A DNA stretch of 64,000 nucleotides from Rhipidocladum racemiflorum (lineage: Eukaryota; Streptophyta; Magnoliopsida; Poales; Poaceae). Shown one piece after another: positions 43,039 to 52,488 of the stretch (positions are counted from its first letter, which is position 1; the number at the start of each line of letters is the position of its first letter). The stretch is from positions 62,954,561 to 63,018,560 of the forward strand of contig CM070569.1 in assembly GCA_036346355.1 (NCBI GenBank), given 5' to 3'. The notes beneath the pieces were generated by a model that was not told the origin of the DNA, ran no database searches, and saw only the letters and a program-made list of their open reading frames with translations. The position numbers and the translations under genes are program-made.

Positions 43039-44337
43039 CAGGGGTGGAGCTGGGCCTCGGGCCACTGGGGCATGGGCCCGAGGCCCAGTCCAAATAGCAA
43101 TTGAAAAAATTAATTTTTTTTAATTAGGCTCGAGGCTTTTGATTCGGCCCACTAGCCTACACCAGCCGGCTCCAACAGAACAGAGGCAAGCAACCCTAAT
43201 GCAACTCCAGTCTCCAGATCTCGAGCTTACCCGCGTCTTCCCCCGTCGCACGTTGGCGCCGCCGCCTCGCCTCGCCGTCGGCGGCGCTTCGCCTGCCTCG
43301 ACCGTCGGTGTCGCTCGCCTGCCGCTGTCCCCTCAGAACTCCGCTCGGCGCGCCGCCAGTGTCGCCCGCCCACTTCGCGTCACTTGCTCGGTCGCCTCGC
43401 CGCTCGCCCGCTTCGCTGCCGCCGCCCGTCAAGGTTTCTAATCGACGCCGCTTCACTGCCGCCCGCTGTCGGTCTTTGCCTCTCAACTCCCGCTTAGCGC
43501 GCAACTCCGCTCGCTCGGGCCTCAAGACTCGCCGCTTGTTGATCACACGGCAAGCGCCGCCGCCGCCTCTTCACGGCCTCGCCCTGCGCCTGGCCACTCG
43601 TGGCCTCGCCTGGCGCCCCTGCTGGCTGCTTTAGGCTTCACTGCTTCAGCCTTTGATTTGAGTTCAGACTTTCTTCAGACCTTCAGAGCTTCAGGCAATC
43701 CGCAATCAGGTAGCTTCTTCGATAGTTTAATTGATGCACTGATGACTGATGGATAGTTTAATTGATTAATTGATGCACTGATGGACATTTTAAGAGATGC
43801 ACTGATGGATAGTTTAATTGATGCATTGATGGACATTTTAGGAACTCTAATTTGATGCAACTGTGAATCATCAAATATGTATTAGTTGCTAGATTTGAAT
43901 ATATTGATTAATCAATTGGATTCAATTTGATGTAATAAAAATACAAGATGAAGAGGTCAAAACCATTGTCATCTTATTTTCCATCACAGTCACAGTCCAA
44001 CCAATCCCCTCGGGAAACAATTGGAACTGGAGCAAGTAATACCCAACAAAACAATCCTTCTGTTATGTTTAATTTGGAAGATATTGTTGCTGATCCTGGG
44101 CTTCGAAAACCTATTCTGTTATGTTTAATTTGAAAGATATTGTTGCCACTCCACTACGTTATATTATTTTGATGTACTTTATCTATTTTATTAAAATTTT
44201 AAGCATGTAAGTTAAATTTATTTTTAATTCTTTATTTGTACTGTACTTTATTATACCTAAATGTCTGTAATTTTTTTCGATAATAATAGTCGCTAATTTT
44301 CGACCCAATACTTATAAAAATCCTGTCTCCGCCACTG
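43039..44337 (+). mobile_element. Truncated hAT element with TTF-zinc-finger transposase exon
   Basis: Starts CAGGGGTGGAGC and ends GTCTCCGCCACTG; the outermost bases form a short imperfect TIR. It is flanked by 8-bp duplications CACACACG (43031-43038) and CGCACACG (44338-44345), with one mismatch. Inside are a GC-rich leader, a degenerate tandem stretch (about 43718-43841) built on GATAGTTTAATTGATGCACTGATG, and one transposase exon. At 1.3 kb it lacks the catalytic and dimerisation parts, so it is non-autonomous. Confidence 0.75.
43948..44133 (+). pseudogene. N-terminal piece of a hAT transposase (TTF-type zinc finger family)
   Basis: From ATG 43948: Met-Lys-Arg-Ser-Lys-Pro-Leu-Ser-Ser-Tyr-Phe, a Ser/Gln-rich part, then Ile-Val-Ala-Asp-Pro-Gly-Leu-Arg-Lys-Pro-Ile. 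This is the typical start of plant TTF-zinc-finger hAT proteins just before the zinc finger. It stops after 61 codons. The element deletes everything downstream. Confidence 0.7.
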
Positions 44338-44461
44338 CGCACACGCACGCAGCTGCCATGCACTAAGCTATATATATTAATTGTACCATGTCCATGTGGT
44401 GAACCGGTGAAATGTCTCGAATGCATAATCGGTTCGAGTCACGCCATGCACATCACGTCTA

Positions 44462-46669
44462 CTACTGTAGCCACACCGTGTCCATGAACCGGGCGACATC
44501 GTCGTCCATGGGCACATCGCCGCGGCTGATCAATTCAGCCGTCTCAACGGGAGAATACGACGGATCGTACGAGAAATCCATCTCCGCCATCGTCATCTCG
44601 TCCGCCATGCTCCCGGCCGGCGCCACGTACGCGAACGGATCACCCAGGCTCGCTTCCGCGACCAGCGGCGGAGCACCTCCGTTGATGACGGTCGCGAGGC
44701 ACGAGACGATGGCCTCGTTTTCCTCGACGCTGCCGTATCTTGCCGAGTCCAGGACTCCCGCGGACGTCGCCATGGGCAAACCTGTAGTAATATCGTCCGT
44801 GGAAACAGCTCGTTGGCACGTGTGCTCGTTGACGTAGGTGACCTGAAACATTGGAGGATCGCTGCTGCTATCCTCCTGCTGCTGCACTTGCTTCTTCGCC
44901 CCGCAACCTCGATCGCGGCTAAACGTGCATTTGTAGTAGTACCTGCATAGGCAGAGAGAGGTAGATCGATGTGTGGAGTTAGGAATTAATGGGTACGTTT
45001 TTTTCTACTTCTTTTTGGCGTGTGTGGTGAGCGACAAGGGACCCATCAAAATTAGTATGTATGGTTTGGTTCCCATCGATCGAGTATGTTACTATGTACT
45101 AGTATGTATGAAGCGTAATCTAGATTGACCATGTTGACGACGCAAGTCAAGTCATTGGCGCATGTACGTCATGTGTTCCGGAAAGCGAAACATGTTAGTT
45201 AATTAACTCAGTTTGCAGCCCAGTGGACTCAAGTATATAGCTAAGTTAATTACTCTGAAATGTCTTGGACATTTATGTTGTACGTGGTCAAACCTGGAGG
45301 GCGAGACTAAAACTAAGACACGTGCTCAGCACAGAAAACTGCATTTCCTTGTTAATCTACTCCCTCCGTCCCACAAAGTATGCATTTCTAGTTTTTTAAA
45401 AACAGATTAGTATGCAAGGTAAATGACTAATGTGACCCTCATTATTCCATGCATAAGCGTGCTAGTGTTTTGGTTTCCACCGGCACTTAAATGTGCATGC
45501 ATACATTTACAGCTCTACATGCAGAAGATTAGTGGGATATTACTCCACGCCAAATCACTAATCATGCAAAGGAGCCAAAAATTTTCAAATCTTGGAGTGG
45601 AGTTATAGGAATTAATGGGTTTTGGGTGAGCCCTACGGACTAAAGATGCACTCTTTGTGGGACAAATTTTGAACACTAGAAATTCATTCTTTGTGGGACA
45701 GAAGGAGTACGTAGCAATAGTTTAAGTGCACTAAACAAATAATGATCATGGAGCGAAGATAGTACCTCTGATTCAATTGATCTTAAGTTTTTTTTAAAAA
45801 AAATGACAAGACTATCACCTCTCTTTTATGGTGTAGTACTATATTAGGTTTCCTTGTGGAGAGCACTTAAAACCATTTCCCCAGCACCTACGTCTATGCT
45901 ACTAATAGCCTACTATGTTAGTCTATCACATAGTTTGTATCAACCATGCATGCACAGTTGCACACCACATAATTTAGTTCTAGCTAGCGATATTTCTAGG
46001 AATCAATTGGCTTTATCATTAGCTAAAGCTGTGGCAATGGCCATGCACACATTCCAGAGAAATGGGAGTAGCTTGGCATCAGAAACTATTGACTTCACCT
46101 TGCGAAATTGCTGTTCCGAATGGTCTTTTGGCCGTATTTTCTCCACTCGTAGCCATCCTTGTGTGGCGAGGGTGTGATCTCCTTCCTGGTAGCATCCTCT
46201 TCCCTACCCTTTCTGAAGGGAGTAACCTCTTCTCTACTATATTGTTCCATAGAAACAAGTCAAATAACAGACTAATTAATCGAAACACACACTGTTTATA
46301 AGCACCCCATCCCCATGAAGAAACCACATCATCCACTAGCCAGGAAAGTACTAATCAAGATGGAGCAATATTAGTAAGTTACTATATATACCTAATGCGT
46401 TTATCTTTCGTCGGAGTGCGCGAACAAATGCTACCATCAGTCCTTATCTCTGGCGCCGTCCTCACTTCCTCCGCTTTGTTGCCGTCAAGTTTTAGCATGA
46501 ACAAAGACACCATGAACACTCGAGAAAGCTCCTGACTTATCGCCATAGCCTCCTCCTGGCCACGTCCATCAAGAGGATGGCCGAGCAGTGCCAGGAGCTT
46601 GTCGTTGAGGTTGAAGCCGCCGACGAGCTCCTGGGACAGTTGCTTTATGGCCTCTTGATCAAATGCCAT
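44462..46669 (-). CDS. Group III WRKY transcription factor, three exons
   Basis: Exons 46669-46392, 46212-46099 and 44942-44462 join in frame (phase 2 at both GT-AG introns) to 290 aa. The start is the ATG at 46669; an upstream in-frame TTG at 46702 is not credible. TATAAATAC at 46762-46754 fits a promoter about 90 bp upstream. Exon 1 encodes an N-terminal helical region. Exon 2 carries Arg-Lys-Glu-Ile-Thr-Pro-Ser-Pro-His-Lys-Asp-Gly-Tyr-Glu followed by WRKYGQK (residues 116-122). The second intron interrupts the Ala-Arg codon before Tyr-Tyr-Tyr-Lys-Cys, the same place as in the gene at 6468-9100. The zinc finger is C-X7-C-X26-H-T-C, three residues longer than the usual group III X23, because of a Ser-rich insert. 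The C-terminus is acidic. A Stowaway MITE and a W-box cluster lie in intron 2. Confidence 0.9.
45125..45151. promoter_or_regulatory. Cluster of three W-box cores in WRKY intron 2
   Basis: TTGACC at 45125-45130, TTGACG at 45134-45139 and GTCAA (inverted TTGAC) at 45147-45151. W-boxes are the DNA target of WRKY proteins, and further TTGAC cores lie upstream of the gene near 46997, 47010, 47262 and 47291. Auto- or cross-regulation is an inference. Confidence 0.4.
45360..45707. mobile_element. Stowaway MITE in WRKY intron 2
   Basis: CTCCCTCCGTCCCACAAAG at the left and CTTTGTGGGACAGAAGGAG at the right form the TIR, flanked by TA (45358-45359 and 45708-45709). The end sequence and TA duplication are diagnostic of Stowaway (Tc1/mariner). 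A second CTTTGTGGGACA lies inside the right half. Confidence 0.85.
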
Positions 46670-46753
46670 CTTGAATTCCTGGTTGCTGACTACAGCGATC
46701 AAGGTGTTGCAGGAGTTGAGTTTATGGAGCAGCTATGGGTATTGGTGAAGCCA

Positions 46754-46762
46754 GTATTTATA
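46754..46762 (-). promoter_or_regulatory. TATA box of the second WRKY gene
   Basis: TATAAATAC on the minus strand, 85-93 bp upstream of the start codon. Confidence 0.5.
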
Positions 46763-46769
46763 TTAGACA

Positions 46770-47757
46770 GACTCCAGCGATCAACGTCCTTGGAACAACT
46801 TTAGCTCTGTTCACCTTTGCGTCTGAGACGCTCAAACTCTGTTCATTAATTTATGTTGATCATGGATGTCAACGGTGGGGGCATTCGATTCTGGTCTTCT
46901 GACCGACGGATGCATCGATAGATTATGACAGATAGGCTGACTGGTGTGTGTTATCTCATGGTACATGTAGGAGAAATTTCGGTCTCTGCTTCTGTTCGTC
47001 AACCCTCCGTTTGACATGTGAGATGGTAGTAGTAGTAGTACTGCGCGTTGTTGCAGACCTGCACCTTCAAACTCCTGTGTTTGATTTTCTGACTTCACTC
47101 CCAGAAGAGACGCCGGACAGGGACTCCTGTGCGGTACAATTGGATAGAAAGATCGGCAAGTTACGGAATACATGGGGCAGGCCAAGATGAGACCGAGCCG
47201 TATAATATATCTTTTGATCCTGCAGGAATATGGTACAGGTCAAAACGCATATGCCCAACCGGAAGTTGACTGCCACCAACCTGCTGATCGTCTGACAGTC
47301 AAGGAGAGTGATCTCTGCCCTTTAATTGCATTTCTATTCTGACGAAGCAACGAGGTCTTGTTCAGGAAATCTGTGAGAATCTATGCCTCATAGATAGCTG
47401 ATCAATCAGCTAGCGTGCCTCTGATTAGAAATAGGAGCCCCATCTCACCAGCAATTGGAAACGGCAGTCAATCTCAACTGATCTAAATTCTAAAACTATG
47501 AGAAATGCTTCTAATCTCAACTGATCAATAAAGAACTACAGATTAGTCTCCTACGAAGCTTATGAGTCCTTGTTTTAAGGTGTAGTATAATTTATGAAAT
47601 AGACCTTGAACAATAATTTTCGTTCATAGAGTAGGCCCGCATGTATCCTGTAAGGGCTAATGCGCCTTTTGTCTATCAAGTTTCGATTCAGGCTAATTTT
47701 AGTCCTGTAATTTTCAAAAGAGCCCTATTGATCCCTAAACTTACAGAAATATATTGA
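46770..47757. other. Upstream region of the second WRKY gene; no further gene
   Basis: Contains several TTGAC/GTCAA cores. Open frames at 46832-47279 overlap on both strands and show no family resemblance. The stretch at about 47620-47750 resembles dispersed AT-rich grass repeats. Confidence 0.45.
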
Positions 47758-49774
47758 TTATATACTAAAAGCTCATGAGAGTCACTAAGAAACAAAGAGA
47801 AATAGGCTAGAAATTCTCACAAAAAAGCAAAACATCTGACCCTTAATTTGATGGACCCTAATTACAACCACCATCGGATGTTCTAATTTAAAAGAAAATA
47901 TCTAACCGCTATCTAGCGGACCCGGGTTATACGGCTTAGATTAAAAGAAAGAGTCCACTTAATCTGGTGTTATTATTTAAAAGAAAATATCTAATCGTCT
48001 ATCTATCTAGCGGACCTGGGTTATAATTGCTTAGATTAAAAGAAAAAGTCCAAGAATCTTCACCACTTATTTTGGTGGGAGCAGATTATAACGGTGCATA
48101 TTAATCATATATAGATATTAGAGTTATATAAAAAATAGACAATTAAAGACAATATAGTTATATATCAAAGATAATCATATCGTAATATCTGTTGGGCTTT
48201 TGCCCATGGGGCCTTGGCCCATTTGGCCCACTCGGCCAGCCGGTTGGTTTAAGCCAACCAAAGCCAGGGGCAACCCTAGCAGATCGGAAAGAGAGAGCGA
48301 GAGCGAGGGGAGAGCAGCGGTGGCGGCGGCTGCGCCTTGCGCGGGCGCGTGGGGCGCGAGGAAGCCGGCTCCCGTCCGGTCTTCTCGGCGTTCGCTGCCT
48401 CCTCCCCCGGGGCGGCTCCTCCCCTTCTTATTCCTGGTTGGTGCCCTCTCCATTGGTAAGGAAAAAAGAAAAGAAAACAGGTGAGTTCTCCCTCCGTGCA
48501 CATCTTCTTCTCCGGTGATCCTCCGGAGACTTGCGCGCTTGCTCTTTCCTTCCCGTGCCCCCTTGTTTTCTAGCTTGCCTCGTGGAAGCCTCCTACGAGT
48601 GGAACCCGAGGGTGTGGCTAGGGATAAGGGTTCGGTTAAGGGAAGGTACTCGGCTGCGCGGGTTGGTTCCGGTGTGATTTCGTCGGTGGTGCATCGGTCT
48701 TGTGTCGTCCAGTGGATTGGCTTGCGGTTGGGAGTTGGCTTGTGGTTGCTTTGCTTGCCGATTGTGTCTTTGATCCCCTTTGGCCGAAGGGCTGTGCTTG
48801 TGGCTTTGTGCAGTTTGCTGGTGCATCTTGGGATTCTTGGTGACACTATTGACTCAAGAATCAGCGGCATTGTATCTCCGAAAACTTGCCGGCAACCGCG
48901 ACTTTGTGGCGGCAATATTGTTTTCTGGGACAGCGTCTTCGACATGCCTTGTATGTTCTTCTTCGTTGGTTTGAATCCAGTGTCTCAGTGAGTATTCTGT
49001 TGATCAATTTATCCTTGCAACTGTCAACCTGTATGCTCTGGATGAATTGTTAGTACTGTGGGTAATTCTCTGTGAGGAGTCGGCTTAAGTGAGACAAGGT
49101 TGTGACAGTTTAAGTAAAGTCTGAAATTAGTTAACTTGTTGTTACTATCTTGTCAAATTCCTTTACTGGATGTTATGTTGGTTACTTAGTTCAGTTCATC
49201 TGTTGCTTATCTAGTTCGTTACTTATTGTCAGTTTGTGAATTGGCTTTGATCTTTCTGTTAAAGCTGTGCATGATATAGATTGATTGTGTATGTCCTAAG
49301 CAACTCACTAACAGGAGGTAAACAATGTTGACAAAACTAAGAACTAATTTCAAATTTTGCTAGAAGTACTGTCACAACTAAGTCTATGTTCCAGTTGCCC
49401 TTGTGGCGAGGAAGGCTAATCTTTTGATTGAGCAACCCGACATCTGAGAGAAATACTAAAACAAAAACTACTTGAGGTTATTATCTAGTTGATTAAATAT
49501 GGCCGAACACATGATTTCATTGAGTAGCATGTATATGTTTGGTTACAAAATGCTCAATTCAATCATTGCTTTGAATGTGTTATTTGCCACATTGTACTGT
49601 TTATCGAAATTGGTAGATGATCAATCCTTTGTAGTATTGTTCATTCTGTTAAACACTACATATGGCTGTCACTTTGATTTCTCCATATTGGGAATTAAGT
49701 TAATGGATATTTTGCTAATACCGCATTTACGTCAACAATATCTAGCCGTGTAGTTGCGCGGCTAAATTTGCTAG
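47758..49774 (+). mobile_element. Helitron-like element split by a solo LTR
   Basis: The right end shows the Helitron 3' signature: a hairpin AGCCGTG / CGCGGCT (49744-49750, 49757-49763), seven bases, then CTAG (49771-49774) followed by T. The left end is placed tentatively at TTATATACTAAAAGC after an A (47757). A Helitron should start with TC, so this boundary is weak. Excluding the solo LTR and one TSD copy, the element would be about 465 bp. Its interior carries a duplicated block, CTAGCGGACC(C/T)GGGTTAT (near 47914 and 48010). Confidence 0.45.
48190..49737 (+). mobile_element. Solo LTR, 1548 bp
   Basis: Begins TGTTGGGCTTTTGCCC and ends TTTACGTCAACA, so the ends form TGTTG...CAACA. It is flanked by the perfect duplication ATATC (48185-48189 and 49738-49742). 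It has a GC-rich first half (48190-48990) and an AT-rich second half, with no gag or pol. The open frames in the GC-rich half (for example 48175-48945 minus, 48515-48991 plus) are LTR sequence. The superfamily was not determined. Confidence 0.82.
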
Positions 49775-49846
49775 TCGAACGAAAAGGTCCATTTGCCCTC
49801 TCCCTTCAACTAACAATACCGTGAATTCTACCTCCCAAGTTCATTC

Positions 49847-50112
49847 TGTTAGACAACCTCGCTATCGAATAGTTCGGGGTTGCCTAATAGATCTAAACTG
49901 GAGAACAAAGAGAGAGAGAGAGAGAGAGAGAGAGGAAGAGAGAGAGAGAGAGAGAGGAAGAGGAAGAGAGACACAATATGAGGAGGAACTGCTCTGCTTT
50001 ATTATTCTGATTGCACGTCTACAATGGGATGATCCCCTGCCTCCTATTTATAACCTACAGCTAGGGTTTTGGGAGAGTCCACATGGGCTACGATGGGCCC
50101 AGTTTCCTAACA
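49847..50112 (-). mobile_element. Solo LTR of copia type, 266 bp
   Basis: Read on minus it begins TGTTAGGAAACTGGGCCC and ends GGTTGTCTAACA. The duplication CATTC is at 49842-49846 and 50113-50117. A TATAAATAGG box (about 50051-50042 on minus) and AATAAA further on fit a U3-R order on minus. It contains the GA/CT microsatellite at about 49910-49970. The short inverted ends TGTTAG/CTAACA are typical of copia. Confidence 0.85.
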
Positions 50113-50117
50113 CATTC

Positions 50118-51845
50118 CACCCTAGTTTTAATCATTTATTTTGGCTATTGTTGTTCTTTGGTTGACTGTCTATGTAGTTCAACATCGGAAAGGTAAGTTT
50201 CTCGATGTTAGCATTTGACTCATATTTTCATAACGAGTGACTCAGATTGGGGCTTTTGTGTAACCTTGAATACTCTAAAATAAGTGTTTAGTTTATATGC
50301 ATGGATTTTATAAGACTATAATGCATACCCATTGATCTTTAAATGTTGGTGTGCTAGTTGTGTTACCTTTTTACCCTAAAGTATGCACCTGGAGTACGAT
50401 TCATAATTCCTGCGGGGGGGGGGGGGTCTACTTAAGTTGTGAACTAGGGGGTATATGCATTTGACTATTTAACTGACTGATGATCATCAAGGTCGTGAGC
50501 TTATGCTTTTCTAAGTCTTTGTTTTACTTATAGTATTTTCTACATGCTTGTGATTTAAGTTACTTTATTCGGTTGGTTAGTGGTTATGCATGTTTGATTT
50601 ATAATATTGGGTTTGGTTTAACTATTCTTCTAAATTATCAATTTCACAAAAACATATAAATGTGATGATGTTTTATGTATTTGGCATTTAGAAATAGAGA
50701 TAAAAGTAACCGTTGTACCACACACTTCTAATGAGATTTAATGATTCGTAAAAATCTAAATGTCCATGAATTCTAAGGTTAAGTCCGAGCACCATCGGTC
50801 TTATTTTCTTTTTTTTTTGGGAGGGGGGGGGGTACTTGGCCTTATTTTGATTGAGGTGATAATTCGAGTAGAGATTAGTACTAGATAAAAATTTTAGTAC
50901 CCTTGGGATTAAGGAGTGTAAATCTTTGAGTTGTTCATATTGATTCTTTAATGGAAAATAAACAGATGGTGCTAATGTCCCAATTTATTATAGGCAAAAA
51001 TAGGTGGGTTTTTACGGTAATGCCGCCTCTTTCATTTTTCTTTTTCCTTGAAAATTCACAATGACTACAGTACTGCCTACAATACATCAAATTCCTTCCG
51101 ATTCAAGCAAAGCTATTGTGGGCACAGGTTGCATTGGTAGTGACGTTTCAGTTTCTCCTAGCTCTAACCATCTCTTCTGGTTGCTGAAATGGTTGTCCCT
51201 TGGGGCTGTTTGGTGTTTTACCTATTTTGTTGGCCAATTTTGGCGATGGATAGGACATAAAATCGGTCTGAGCTGTGTCTCTACATAAAAATCTCACCTT
51301 TGAAGACAACTTTTATTTATTTATTTTTAAAAAAAGAAGGCAATTTTTATTTAGGTACTTGATATAAGATTCTTTGTTTAGGATGTTCTGCAATATTTGT
51401 TAACCGCAAGTATATCTGAGAGTTATATTTGATAAAGATAAAAATGCTAAGTTTAGTTCTGTACATCCAGCAAAATACTACCGCGTTGAGAAACAAAGGG
51501 CATAACACTATATATACTCTCCCTGGTGAGAAATATAGGGTATATTTTGACTTTATACAAGATATGGAACATATATATAGAAACTCTTATAGGTTAATAA
51601 GTGTATTTTTTTTTGCACGATATTTGTGTAAGGACTACATAACAAGAATTTAGCTATGCATGTGGCTAAGTCCATATGCTAAATTTCTGAATTGCGGGTA
51701 TGTATTTACATGTGGCAATCTATGGCTGTGTTGTATACATAAAAAATGGAAAATCGTCAAAATACCACTCCAAAGAATGGTGGGTCTCGAAACACCATTC
51801 TAAAGAGTGAACATCGTACGGTAACACTCACAAGACAGGTTCATA
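50118..51845. other. No gene seen
   Basis: AT-rich intergenic DNA with two G-runs (about 50415-50427 and 50823-50832). The frame at 51061-51288 has a hydrophobic patch but no recognisable family. Confidence 0.5.
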
Positions 51846-51996
51846 CACCAAATACCATTTCGGGCTCTTTATTGCATTTTCATACTTTTCATTTTTCTTG
51901 GCAAGGCGAAATAATCTAAACCTAAGTCATTTCACCTTGCCAAAAAAATGGAAAAGAAAGGATAATGCAATAAAGCACACGATATGGTATTTGGTG
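51846..51996. repeat. 151-bp hairpin-forming inverted repeat
   Basis: CACCAAATACCAT at the left pairs with ATGGTATTTGGTG at the right. Pairing continues inward through CTTTATTGCAT / ATGCAATAAAG and CTTGGCAAGGCGAAAT / ATTTCACCTTGCCAA, leaving a loop of roughly 15-20 bases near 51922. The arms are about 65 bp with few mismatches. It is a foldback MITE or a small-RNA-type hairpin. Confidence 0.7.
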
Positions 51997-52483
51997 CTTC
52001 AACATATCTTTTTAAGTGATATAGTATGAAAATCAACCCTTTTTTGAAAGAGTGTGAAAATCAATATTTGGTGTGGTGTTCTCAGAGCCGCCATTTTCTG
52101 CAGTGATATTTCACAAAATTTCCCTAACAAAAAATTGGAGCTTCTTCCACACACACACACACATATATATATATAGAAACGGTTATGTACTCTTGGGAGT
52201 ACGTACCTCCACTTCTCATGTACCACTTAAACAAACAAGTTATACCTCTTTATCCTTTCAAGGATACTCTAATAATGATTATAAGATACCTCAAAGTATG
52301 TTTCATAAAAAAAATTCATCAAAGTCCATTTTTTATAGCATAATTTGTGTGATACTCCTTTTGCATATGAAAACGAGTATGTGTGTGTGTATATAAGTAC
52401 TCCAATGAAATTGTTTTCAACCATGTCGCATTATAGTATCATAGAATTACTATTTAAGTATACCAAAAATAATTCAGAGGTAT
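51997..52483. other. No gene seen; CA/TA and GT microsatellites
   Basis: A short CA-TA run at about 52149-52174 and a GT run near 52380. Otherwise AT-rich and noncoding. Confidence 0.5.
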
Positions 52484-52488
52484 ATATA

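Noticed and set aside
43139..43634. Two 100-residue Arg/Ala-rich frames
   Set aside because: They lie in the GC-rich leader of the hAT element, overlap on both strands and have no family match.
46079..46336. 85-codon minus frame as a gene
   Set aside because: It overlaps the WRKYGQK exon in a different frame. The spliced WRKY model explains the region.
48175..48991. 256-codon minus and 158-codon plus frames suggesting a gene pair
   Set aside because: Both sit inside a solo LTR with perfect ATATC duplications. They start or end at LTR boundaries by chance.
50415..50832. Two long G-runs as G-quadruplex or regulatory sites
   Set aside because: Single homopolymer runs in intergenic DNA. Length is uncertain in assemblies and no gene is nearby.
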